Source: Archilochus colubris
Lineage: Eukaryota; Chordata; Aves; Apodiformes; Trochilidae
Length of the DNA stretch: 64,000 bases
Direction of reading: 5' to 3'
Assembly: GCA_023079485.1 (NCBI GenBank)
Contig: CM041084.1
Coordinates: 105,486,967 to 105,550,966 of the forward strand
Under the pieces are notes generated by a model. The model had not been told where the DNA came from. It did not search any database and worked only from the letters and a program-made list of their open reading frames with translations. Shown here in pieces: positions 38,023-48,292 of this stretch (within the stretch, counting starts at the first letter, position 1; every line of letters begins with the position of its first letter). The translations under genes were made by a program, and so were the position numbers.

Positions 38023-39328
38023 TCAGGTTCCAGCATCTTCAGCTCTGATACTTGCGGTGGATGTTATTCTTAACCCTAGTTGTTCTGATTTTGAAATCTT
38101 TATCAACAGATCCTGCACTTTAGTGGGATTCTTGTCTCTGCCACTAGCAAAAACATCTCTGTAGTGGTCATTAAGAAAACCAGAGTGTATTTGTGAAGAT
38201 CAGGCAGCACTCAATCAGCATGCAATGAAACTTCATTGAAAGATCACGTTCTTTGTTGGGCTGATAGAGCCTGAGTGTGCTCTTGGAACTGCTCATTTGC
38301 TGTTTGTGAAGGGGTAGAAGGGAAGCTGTTCTGGCATCCATGACTTCAGCTTTGGATTGTAACTTAGGTCACTTAACCATTCTGATAATCCTAGGGTTTA
38401 ATGCTTTTCTCAGCGTGAAGGGTTTTGGATGCAAGCCTAGTCAGGAAACTATGTCTAGTTAGACCTTGTGAATGAAGATGGATAGGAATCTGTTTGGTCT
38501 CCTTTCCCCTGAGCATATCACATAGGAGTTCTTAGCCGTGAGGGAATGCAAACAAATGGCAGGAGAAGTAGGGGAAGGCCAGACTCTTTTAGCCAGGCTT
38601 TTTTCCAGAAGTTTTTGAAAGATACTCAGCCATAGAAACCTATTGAGGTTGTTCTTCAGAAGCATAGCATCCTCCCAGCTATGTACATAAGTACTGTGTG
38701 GTAGGATTGATTCAAAGGGCAAGATCTGGTTGGTCCTGTATACTGAGAAAGGGTATTTGTATCTTATTTTTTAAAGGAATTCACTGAAAGAAAAGTGAAG
38801 ATCAAGTTTGTGCTAATGATCTTACGCTAATAGTAAATGATCTTGTGTAATAGTAATTTCATACAGTAGGCATCTCAGAAAACGAGCTTGTTTGTAAGTT
38901 CAGTGTGTTAGTATTCAACTTAATTCAAGACTTGATTGTATCTTGTGTATTAAAGTTTTAAAAGAAATTTCAGACTGTGGTGTAGTGTAGTGGTACTGTC
39001 AGTAGTGGTGCAGGGTGGGGGCCTTGTTGGGACTTCTAATCCAGGTTTACCTCAGTCCTTGGTTTCTGAACTTGTTCAAAATTTTGTTTTCATGTAAAAG
39101 ATTTGTATGGCTAGCAACAGAGGCATTAGTCAAGCTGACACTGAGAAGCATTTCTCTAAAGTTTGAAAGGTTCTAGGAGCCATCTGTGCCTGTCCACCCC
39201 CACCCTAAGGATGTCTTGCATGGGGGTAGGCTCCAGGATACTTGAATGTGGCTCTTTATTGATAGTTGAGAGCCTTTTTCTTTGTATCTGTTCTGAATGA
39301 AAACAGAAAATGTTTTTCTCTTTAATAG

Positions 39329-39498
39329 GGATGAAGATGAGATAAATGATGTGACTTCTATGGCTGGGGTCAATCTTAATGAGGAGAAAGCCTACATTTT
39401 GGCAAACAACACTGAGCTCATTGGTACAGTGATCCAGTCCTGTGCAGATGAACCTTTTCTCTCCTCAGAAGTGCTTCAGAAGAAGATCTTGAGCATAG
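39329..39498 (+). CDS. TAF4B: TAF4B exon I (start of histone-fold region)
   Basis: One base completes Arg, then 56 codons, then one base of a Gly codon. The product begins DEDEINDVTSMAGVNLNEE and ends SSEVLQKKILSIG. It carries the acidic lead-in, the conserved Met-Ala-Gly-Val-Asn-Leu block and the first histone-fold helix of TAF4b, which in this family pairs with TAF12. The acceptor is AATAG and the donor ATAG/GTGAGA. The similarity to mammalian TAF4b is very high. Confidence 0.97.
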
Positions 39499-42201
39499 GT
39501 GAGAACAAAGCATATTTAACAGATGTGTATGGATGTAGTGTTTTTCTGCCTGTTTCATCATCCAGCCTTCAGTCTTTGAAGAAGGAGCTGGAGCTATTAA
39601 GATCTGACCTCTTAATTCATGTGTTTTTACCAAGCTTTATGGGGCTTTTACTTCTCCTTCTAGAAAACCACTTTTTAAAAAGGCTTTTTATGTGGAAATA
39701 GTCTGAAGTACAACCAGAAAAAAATAAATTGGTGCCTTTTTTACATGCGAGAGCATAGCAGCTTGATTTCTTTTAAAGTTAACAGGGCAAGTAACAACTA
39801 TGTAGATGCTAGCACACCTAAGTGTGCTTTTCCATTTCCACGGCTCCTAACTCGATTCATTATACAGACTTTCCCAACAGCTTAATCATTCCTCAACCTG
39901 TTCAGATACAGGTACAGCACTTCAGATCCTGCCCATGTGATCGGGAAGGTGTTTCAAGCTGCCAATCTGCACAGGGCAGAGCTTTGTTTGTAACTCTCTC
40001 TATGGCAAAATCCTTAATTTTATGCAAAAGAGACATTAAAGCAGTTTGTATCCGTGACTAATACTGTGGAATGTGTGTTGAAGGGCTGAGACTGAACTGT
40101 AGTAGGAAGTTTTTAGTGTATGTATCATCTCAGCTGTTAGTTTCCAAGCAAAATAATAACTGTTGCTTAGCAATGTTGTGTTAGAATGTCAGAGCAGGAG
40201 CATGCATTGGTATAGCACCACACCGATTGGTACCACTGCTGTCTACAGCAAACTGCACGGATGTTGCTCCTTCTCTCTGCCTGGTAGTTTGCCATACTGG
40301 AACAGTGAGTTTTACAGCTGAGCATTCAGGAAAGCCTGCAGTTTGTATGCCCAGTCATAATTCTGTCACAGTGGTTTAACTACACGACTGCAAAGCCTTT
40401 CTGCACGCAGCTTGTTCTGAGTCCAAGCTAAGCAGCTAGACTGTGAGGAGTGTGTAACCTGCAAATGCTATCTGCTGCCCCAATGCATCTCACTCCAGGC
40501 AGCCAGCTGTGCTGTCTGAGTTGCATGGGGAGTTGCTGAGTGACCTGTAAGTGCTGTGCTGCTCGTGGAGAATGGAAAGAACACATTGAAACTGGTACTT
40601 AGAAGCTTTTCCCAAAATTCAGAAGAGGGTTAGTCAGCCATCCCAGGGAAGAAGTTCTAAAGAAAAATAGAGGTCTGCAAAAACAAAGAAAAAATACTTA
40701 TCTGATTTTAGGTATGAAAACAATCCATTGAAAGATGGGAAATACAGCAGCCTGGTTGATTCATGGCTGGCGATGTTGTTATTATTAATCAATTCATGTC
40801 ATAAATGAAAAGTGCTTTGCTTGCAAGGAGACAAATATTGTCAGGAAGTATAGCAATTCAGAAAATGGACACTTGAAATGCACCCTCTGGTTTAGGAAGT
40901 GTGTGTGTGGAATGAGGTCCTTGGGTTTAGGGTTTGAGGTGCTTTTGTCTTTAAAGTTAATGTTTCAGTATTGTTATAGGATAGTGAGGAAACTGCTAAA
41001 GAAATGTTGAAAGGTGCTCGAGCAAAATGCACTTTGCACTCGGCTGAGGTCTAGGCCAGTGATTACTGGCCAAGATCAAACAGTAGGAACACTTTGAGTG
41101 TATCTGGGAAAACATCGTAGGTTTTCCCTGTCTTGCAAGATTGTTATTAATTTTCAGCTAGAATAGCAAAGAAGAATGAAATAGGTGATTAGGTTTGGTT
41201 TTGTTTTGTTTTTACAGTGTACTGTTTATCCATTCATAACACTCCACTTGCCAATAAATTCTGAAATGGGTTTTGAAGGCGTGCTGTATGTTGCATCATA
41301 AAGCATTACAGCTGCTGTTAAATGCAGCGAGGGGCAAGGAAGAGCACTTCTGAGGGGCATGGCGTATGAGGCGTGTGAAACTGCTGCCTGCTGTGCCTAC
41401 CAGGGAAAAGTTCTGCCATCCAGGTGTCTTGACGGAGCTGCACCGAGTGATTGATGTTGTCAACCACAGGAAGGCTTCTCCGTCGGCAGCCTGCAGCCAC
41501 GAGAAGGTTGCAAGAGGTGATGCCCAGCCATGGGCACGGGGCTGGGACAGCTTTGCTGGGAGCTGTAGCCAGCCTTGGTCACAGCTGCTGAAATGCAGAG
41601 AGGCAGGGGCAGCCCTGGAGGAAAGGTTGAAGGTGATGGCAACGATGACCCGGGCCGTGTTGTCCGAGCTGCTGCCGTGGGATGGTTGGGTCTGTCTGCC
41701 CCGTGCCGGCTGGTTGAGGCAGGTGAGAGGATCCCATGTGCCTGGAGTGTGCTGCAAAAACCATCCCTGCTCATCGAATAAATGTCATGAGTTGTTAACA
41801 AGCACAGTGTCAAGCAGGGCAAAATGTAATTCTCTATTTTTTTTTAATTACTGGAATTAACAGAATATGGCACTAATTTCTACAGCTACTGCTTCTCTCC
41901 CTCCCCGAACATGAGGCTTGATTTGTGTTCTTATTAACTTTGTCCTATAAATGACCTTGCAAGGAGAGTGGTTCTGGAGGCTAAGTGAAACAATGTCTAT
42001 ATTTTCTGAAGCTTCAGGCTAAGTTTTATTAATGTAATGTCTAAGATCTTTGAAGTTTTGACTTTACCAGGAAAATCATAATCTCCAAACCTTTATTCAT
42101 AATGGGTATGACTTCCAGGGGGAACAGAATACCTGCTGTGCTAATTATTTCAATTATCAGCTACTACTAAAACATGTAATGGATTTTCTCTGCTTCCACA
42201 G
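39499..42201 (+). other. Intron I-J
   Basis: About 2.7 kb, GT-AG. The outstanding content is a GC- and CpG-rich patch at about 41320-41760, entered separately. No interspersed repeat recognised. Confidence 0.85.
41320..41760. other. GC- and CpG-rich intronic patch
   Basis: A stretch of about 440 nt that is clearly richer in G+C than its AT-rich surroundings. By eye it has about 15 CpG dinucleotides, while adjacent intron has few. Open frames run across it on both strands, up to 164 codons plus and 153 codons minus, but none shows a domain or a conserved motif that I recognise. It ends about 440 nt upstream of exon J. It could be a small intragenic CpG island, a regulatory element or an old GC-rich repeat. 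No promoter motif is clear enough to decide. Confidence 0.45.
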
Positions 42202-42332
42202 GTAAAAGGCATGACATTATGGAACTTAACTCTGATGTTGTGAACTTGATCTCCCACGCTACACAGGAGAGATTACGAGGTCTCCTAGAAAAACTAACTG
42301 TAATTGCTCAGCACAGGCTATCAACCCACAAG
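42202..42332 (+). CDS. TAF4B: TAF4B exon J (histone-fold second helix)
   Basis: Two bases complete Gly, then 43 codons end in phase 0. The product contains KRHDIMELNSDVVNLISHAT, then QERLRGLLEKLTVIAQHRLS and THK. This is the long second histone-fold helix and the most conserved part of the protein. The acceptor is CCACAG and the donor AAG/GTAAAG. A second plausible donor 59 nt downstream (AAG/GTAAAC) would extend the exon and break the frame (see findings). Confidence 0.97.
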
Positions 42333-43870
42333 GTAAAGGAAATCATTAAGCAAGTTTTGCACCGAAGTTTTCCCACTTTGCAGCCTTTAAGGTAAACCTC
42401 TTCCAAGTGTAGGCACATCATATGCAATATATGCATCTTCACTATCTACCAAAGGCTGGTTTTAACTGTTCATAGCCTCTAACTGTTCTTTACATTTTCC
42501 ATTTGACTTGTTGGATAAGTGCTCTTAAAACCAAGCATAAGAGTAAATGCATATGTTTCTCCTCTTACATAGAAGTGGTGGCTGTTATACAAAATCTGTC
42601 CTGGATGGTAAATATGAAGCTATTTTTTTAATGCTCCTGGTGGTTGGGTTGGCTTAGGAGCCTCTTTGCTTTATGCACTTCCTGTTGGTGGAACAGTGAG
42701 AAGCCTTAGGAAACTGAATTGAGGAGAATTTATTTTTTTTTAGAAAGTGTTCCATGTGAAAGCAGAGATCCACTGTGATCTTAAAGTTTCCAGGAATTTA
42801 TTTCCACCATTGCTATTTAAGTTTCATTCCCATCCTTCCTGTATTAGTTCCATTCAATAGAAACTGTATTGGGTTCTAGTGATCCATTATCCCTTAAGAT
42901 GGTTGTATGGTATAATTGTGAAGCAATAAGTTACTAGTGACCCAAATAGATCTTCGATGCCTTTTTATTTTGTCTTTCCATAATAAGATTAGTCCTTTTT
43001 TTAAAAAATGTTTGTACAGAAAAAAGTTGGAAGTTAGAAGCAGATGTATCTGTTGACTCTTAAGTGTTTGTTTGGGTTGATTGGATTTTTCTTGTTGTTT
43101 TGTTGTTTTGTTTTTTTTTTTAAACAAACTTTATACTTAAATTTAATGAGAAACTGACTCATGGTATAGGAGTTACTTTTGTACTGAACACTTTTTATAG
43201 GCTTTTAAGCACTGGAGAAGTAATAGTAAAGAGCAGGAACTATTTGGGAACTTCCAAGTATTTATAGTGATGTCTGGAGCAGTTGGAGTATGCCGTTCCT
43301 TGCCAGCAGAAGATGCAGTAGGGAAAAAAAATCAGTCTAAAAGTATAGTGAATTTTTAAAATGAGAAATTGTTAGTAATCTGCACATGTTCTGTGTTGTC
43401 TCTCCAAAGTGTGAGATCCAGTATTGCTCATGAGCAAAAGTGAAGTGGAAGCTGAAGTCTTGAAGAACCAGTAGGTCCTGGTGGCTTTCAGCTGTCAAGG
43501 ACACAAGACTGTATTTTTGGACAGGGGGCTTGAAGGGGCTGATTTCTTTAAAACTTGAACAAACACACCAGAGGAACTGATAGTTTTTTGTTTGATTGAA
43601 TTGCCAGAAGCAATGATAAAATTGTGGGGCTGCAATAAGCTTGCTTTCTTTCCCTCTTTTCTCAAAAACGAGGCAAATAAAAAACCAAAAAAAAAAGTAA
43701 TGGGCGTAATAATCCTAGAGGCACAGGTACCCTCTTTCATGAAGATGATATTACAATACAGAGGACTGCATCTGTGAGCAGTATTATTATGAAAGATGCT
43801 GTCAGGGTTTTAGAGATCTAAATTCAAGAACAGAACACTAGAGGGGTTTGGAGCTCTGTATGTATTATTT

Positions 43871-43911
43871 TATATCTATATACACACAGAGACACACACA
43901 TGTACACACAG
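43871..43911. repeat. TA/CA-rich microsatellite
   Basis: Mixed TATA and CACA units, interrupted by GAGA and TGTA. Confidence 0.8.
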
Positions 43912-45445
43912 CCCTGTATTCCATCTCTGACAGTGCTTTCTCAGTCCTTGTTTCCCTTTAGGCTGTTGATAGGTGGCAGTGTGCAGTATGGGTTCCATGT
44001 ATTTTGGGGAATCATCCAGAGCCTTTCCTGAATGTGTTGCCAGCTCTCTTCTGACTAAAGGCGTACATGGGAATGCGTTGCTTCAATGCTGCATGTTTCA
44101 CATAGGTATAAAGTCAAAGTTTCAGTAGGAATTGTCTGTGTTTTGGAGTGCATCTGTGGAGAAATCTTGAGTATACATGTCTTGAGTGTACATGTCTCTT
44201 GAAGGAAAAAAAACAGGGAGGAATGAATTTCATAACAAGATTGTATAAGTACACTAATGTGATACCATTCTGTGAGAACAATAGCTTCTTGGGTTAAAAT
44301 TAGCTCAGTTAATGTAAAAGCACCTTCTTAGCTGTCAGATACAAGTTCAGCTTTGAAACACACAAATCTAACCACACCCTTGTTGTTATCTTCCTTATCA
44401 CCAAGTTAAATTCTGTCCTTGATTACATTTGTAACTTCAGTTTTGTTACAATTTCACTGTTGTGGCTGGGGTCAGCTTGGCTTTAAGTGAGGAAGTTAAA
44501 CTGTTAAGTGAGCAAAAACTTGATTCCATCTTGCTTCATCATAACAGTTATGGTTACAAGTTACAAAAAGATACATTACAATGTTTTTTGTCAAAATAAT
44601 TCACTGCTAAATGATCAGAGAGAGCAACTTCATTGAGTAGAACAAATTATAACTCCAAGTTTTCCTTTTCCTTCCATTTCTTATCCCATATAAGCTCATG
44701 GTAGTGCATTGGGCTTATTCTGACTGAGAGGTTTGCATTCCTTATAGGCACAGGGGCTTTGATGTGGCTTTAAAATGCAATATCTAACTCTGACTTTGGG
44801 CATTCCAGAGCTAAACACTTTTAAACTTTGGGGAAAAAAAGTCTTCTGGTAATAGGGTCTTCTTCTTTGACCCTTTAAAAGGATTGTGGCATGATGGTGG
44901 ATTATTATAAACAGCTGCTTCAAAAACAATTGTACTAATGCACTGAGACTGACTCAAAGTAGTATATGTTTTGTGGGGAGCAGTTACAAAAACCCATCTT
45001 GACCAGTGACAAAAGAAGGGGGAAAAGTTTGTTGGGCTTCTTTGCAGAGCCACAGACTCCACTTTGGAAAGACAATCTGCTCGGTTGCAACACTTGATCT
45101 GCTCTGAGCCACAATGAGCTACATGACAATGTTGTGGCTCAAAAGGCACAAACTTAATTCCAGAAGGGGGATTGATTTCATGCTCTGGTTGGGTTGTGAG
45201 AATTCAGACTGGGAGATGACAGTGCTTCCCAAGAAGACATTTGCTTTTCTTCCAACTTTTAAAAGTGTATGACTGGGTGTGAGAACAGCCTGTGTATAGT
45301 GTGTTTGAAAATAAAAAACTAGCAACTGAAGTCATGGATAGTTCCTATACATAAAATACATCCTTGCCTAAAGTATACTGTATATATAAAGTATCTGTGC
45401 CTGTTCCAGATCGGTTGTGTGTCAAGGTTGCTTCAGTGAAGTGTG

Positions 45446-45531
45446 AGATAGGATAGGGTAGATATGGTATAGGGGATAGGGATAGGGTATATGGTATATA
45501 GGGGTATGGTATATAGGGATAGGGTAGAAGG
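45446..45531. repeat. GGGATA/GGTATA minisatellite
   Basis: About 86 nt built from degenerate 5-8 nt units such as GATAGG, GGGATA and GGTATA. It reads as TATCCC/TATACC units on the other strand. Unit length and sequence vary along the array. Confidence 0.85.
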
Positions 45532-45916
45532 AAGGGGTTGCTGGAAACAGATAGTGTGGTTAGCTGGTAAAAACCCAAGGATAAATTTCTCAAGAAAAGA
45601 CAAGTTCACAAAGTGACAGAGACAGAAGATAACACTAGGATGTGCATTATAGAGTGGTACAAACAGGTGGCTAAGACATATCTCACAGAATGGTGTCTCT
45701 GCCTTGTTTTGTCTAATGCTCTTTTGACTAGTGCATGGCTGAAATAACATGTATTTGGAAGAGCAGAATATTAAACCCAAACTTGTCACTTGACCTGTCA
45801 GTTGACCTCATTTTAGATTATTTTTCTTTCTGTTTTCCATCTAGGCAAAGTAAAACTAAACTCACTCAGGCCTTCCAGTGAGAGCAAAAACAGTAGGAAA
45901 AATAAACTTTGATTGC

Positions 45917-45938
45917 TTTTTTTTTTTTTTTTTTTTTT
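45917..45938. repeat. Poly-T run (22 nt)
   Basis: Uninterrupted T-run followed by AG. It resembles an acceptor, but no coding exon follows. Confidence 0.93.
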
Positions 45939-46019
45939 AGCCCAAAAGGCCTGTAGTCTTGTTTGAGTTCAGTTATTGTTGGAATTTGTCATTAGTATTC
46001 ACTGGCCCAGCTTTTTACA

Positions 46020-46078
46020 AGGGGCTGGACCAGATGACTTGCACAGGTCACCTTTCAACATAAGCTATTGTATGACTT
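46020..46078 (+). mobile_element. CR1 3'-end relic
   Basis: A 59-nt piece resembling the last part of CR1: GGCTGGACCAGATGACTTGC, CACAGGTCACCTTTCAACA, then CTATTGTATGA. It is old and short, and the rest of the element is not visible. Confidence 0.65.
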
Positions 46079-46199
46079 GAGAGCACCCACTGAGGCAGAA
46101 GTATGTATTCCCAAAGCTTTAACGTACCATATATAATTAATCATCTCATATTCCCCACCTTCCAAGATTCATTATAACCAGTTTGAAATCACCCCTGTG

Positions 46200-46430
46200 T
46201 TCCATAAACCCCCCTTTTTTTCTTTTTTTTTTTTTAATACTAGGTGAGGCTTACTTCAAATTCTGGATTAAATAGCTGAAAGCACAACTCCAAACATTAG
46301 AAACTTAAAATCTCAAATTCTCAAATTTTATTTATTCTTCACCCTCTTTTTTTTATTTTTAATTTTTTAAAATTTTTTTTAATATATTTCATTTTTTTAA
46401 TTTTTAATTTTTTTTTTCCTCTTAACATGT
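46200..46430. repeat. AT-rich low-complexity tract
   Basis: Runs of T and A with little G or C, especially 46345-46425. It lies about 300 nt upstream of exon K. Confidence 0.85.
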
Positions 46431-46723
46431 CTGGAGTAGTCTTGTACATATATTTACTGAATATAGTACTGCTGTTTAAAATAAAATTTTAGCCTTTAAA
46501 GTTGAAAACTTTTTGGTTGTTATAGTCAAAAAACAATGGACCTAGATGTTGCTAATGTCACTTTTGCAATAGCCTCTTAGTAGTCACAGATGCTAAGAAA
46601 CGTCACACATTTCAGCTTTCAAAAAATAGCATTGTTCTGTTCAGATTGTTCCCATTGGGTTTCTGAGCTTTAATGGTGTAGTATTTAAAAGCCTGGTTGT
46701 CTATAACAAACTTCTCTTTCCAG

Positions 46724-46849
46724 GGGAGTGATAACTATGTCGTATCTAGTGACACCAGAGCACAGCTGAGATTTCTTGAAAAGCTTGATCACCTAGAAAA
46801 GCAGAGAAAGGATGAGGAGGAACGTGAAATGTTGCTTCGAGCAGCCAAG
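46724..46849 (+). CDS. TAF4B: TAF4B exon K (charged helical linker)
   Basis: 42 codons, phase 0 at both ends. The product starts GSDNYVVSSDTRAQLRFLEK and continues through a Leu-Glu-Lys-Gln-Arg-Lys-Asp-Glu-Glu-Glu-Arg-Glu heptad-like segment to LLRAAK. It matches mammalian ASENYILCSDTRSQLKFLEK. It probably forms a long charged helix after the histone-fold pair. The acceptor is TTCCAG and the donor AAG/GTAAGA. Confidence 0.96.
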
Positions 46850-47905
46850 GTAAGAACTGCACTTCTTACTTTCCAGGGAAGTAGTGGTATCCTTTAGACT
46901 GCTGAGCATCTTTAGGTTTCTCTTCTTCGTGCTTGAAATGTAGTAACCATTAACCTTGTAACTGGAAAACTGTAATGTTTAGGATATCTTAGGCTCTACA
47001 GAAAAGGATTTTAGATTTTGTATTATTTGAAAAAAATCACAATAATTCTTTGAAATTTGTGGTTAGTGGTCTTTTTTTTAGATTAGTCCTACTGGTAAAA
47101 AAAAAAAATTCATATAGCCATAAAGGTCCTTCCAGGGTCTGTTTCTGACTCTGAAATTGGTGTGTCTTTATCCGTATCTGTGCATGGCACTGTTTGAAAA
47201 TATGGGTTTGTTCTGCTTGTTCAAGCTGGAGCTTGGTGAGATCCATTACCCTGCCAGATGTGTTTGTTTTCTGTAGTTAGATCAGAGGGATAGCCTTGGA
47301 GCTGGTACCTCAGCATCTACAAGCCCCTGATGGAAGCACTGCTAGGACTGAATAAGTACCTTTCCTCCCTCTTGCCTGCCTTCAAGTGCAGGAGCAAAAT
47401 GAAAATAAATATCAGTAGCTGTTGCTCCATGAAATGTGAATTTCTTGTCTCCTGCTTGTTGGGTTTTTGTTTTGTTTCAAGCTGAATTCTGGAGCCCCTG
47501 GGGTGGAAGCCTGATCTGGAGTTAAAAGAATCATGTTGTACTTGCACGAGTATGACTCCCTTTCTTTCCTACACTTCCCATCCTTTTTAAGTGTCTGCTG
47601 CTGACATGAACAACATCATGCCTAGACTGGACCTGACTGACAGTGTTAGCATCATTTTCAGCTTAATCTTGCTTCAGGCTAGAGCAGAGGCAGCCGGCCC
47701 AGATGAGGGGAGGGTGGGGGGGGTTGGGGTGCGTGCGTGTTTGCACGTGGAGGGGGAGGGAAGCCAGTCTGGATTGAGGCATTCAACCCTCGAGCTATAT
47801 CTTTCAATCACCAGAGAAAATTGTCATTTATTAAATATTTAACGGATGCGACGGTGTTTGGATGCCAGTAATTTCTGTTCAATCTTTTTCCTCTTCCTCT
47901 GGTAG
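46850..47905 (+). other. Intron K-L
   Basis: 1056 nt, GT-AG. It contains a strongly G-rich tract at 47707-47760, entered separately. No other feature seen. Confidence 0.87.
47707..47760 (+). other. G-quadruplex-prone G-rich run
   Basis: Within 54 nt there are several runs of three or more G (GGGG, GGG, an eight-G run, GGGG, GGGGG, GGG), separated in the first half by one or two bases. The G-rich strand is the sense strand of TAF4B, so both DNA and pre-mRNA could fold. It lies about 145 nt upstream of exon L. Confidence 0.6.
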
Positions 47906-47962
47906 AGCCGTTCCAATAAAGAAGATCCAGAGCAACTGCGGTTAAAGCAGAAAGCGAAAGAG
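47906..47962 (+). CDS. TAF4B: TAF4B exon L (57-nt exon)
   Basis: 19 codons, phase 0 at both ends: SRSNKEDPEQLRLKQKAKE, essentially identical to the TAF4/TAF4b family. Its boundaries are set by the family sequence and by the sites TGGTAG and GAG/GTAGGA. Its length is a multiple of three, so skipping would keep the frame. Confidence 0.96.
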
Positions 47963-48247
47963 GTAGGACCATGTTACCAAGTTACCATGCTTGCCTTTGT
48001 GTGTTGAGAGAAGGTTGGCAGCCCTGTCCTGGCAATTAGGTCAGGGTTTATTTTGCTGCTGCATACCATTTGCAGAGGCCTCGGGGAAGGACAGGAACTG
48101 CCACAGGCAAGGGCAGCGCTTCAAATGAGGTCAATGAATTATGAGCTCTCTCTTTTTTAACGTTTTATTTTCATACTTTCAGTCCTGTCTGGAAATGGCT
48201 CTTTGTAAACTGCAGCAGTACACTTGGTAGGAATATAATGTGGGATT

Positions 48248-48292
48248 AAAAAACAAAACAAAACAAAACAACAAAAACCAAAAAAAACCCCC
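48248..48292. repeat. AAAAC-type simple repeat
   Basis: Several AAAAC units followed by A-runs and a C5 run. Confidence 0.88.

Larger units (their letters stand above)
33356..39328 (+). other. Intron H-I
   Basis: About 6.0 kb, GT-AG. It contains a long plus-strand CR1 fragment (36556-38022), a 24-bp perfect palindrome (36284-36307), a hairpin (34674-34697) and a short tandem duplication (38815-38855). No exon seen in the remainder. Confidence 0.85.
42333..46723 (+). other. Intron J-K
   Basis: About 4.4 kb, GT-AG. It holds a CA/TA microsatellite (43871-43911), a GGGATA-type minisatellite (45446-45531), T-runs (45917-45938), a CR1 relic (46020-46078) and an AT-rich tract (46200-46430). No exon seen. 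Confidence 0.85.

Noticed and set aside
40923..40939. GGGTTTAGGGTTTGAGG as a telomere-like interstitial repeat
   Set aside because: Only about two units, of a plant-type motif. Too short to mean anything.
41366..41860. Long plus and minus frames over the GC-rich patch as a possible new gene or exon
   Set aside because: High G+C lowers stop frequency in all frames. No motif, no clear splice sites that keep the TAF4B frame, no conserved domain.
45917..45945. T22 followed by AG as a strong splice acceptor for a hidden exon
   Set aside because: No open frame with family resemblance and no donor that fits the J-to-K junction phase. The normal acceptor at 46723 fits exactly.
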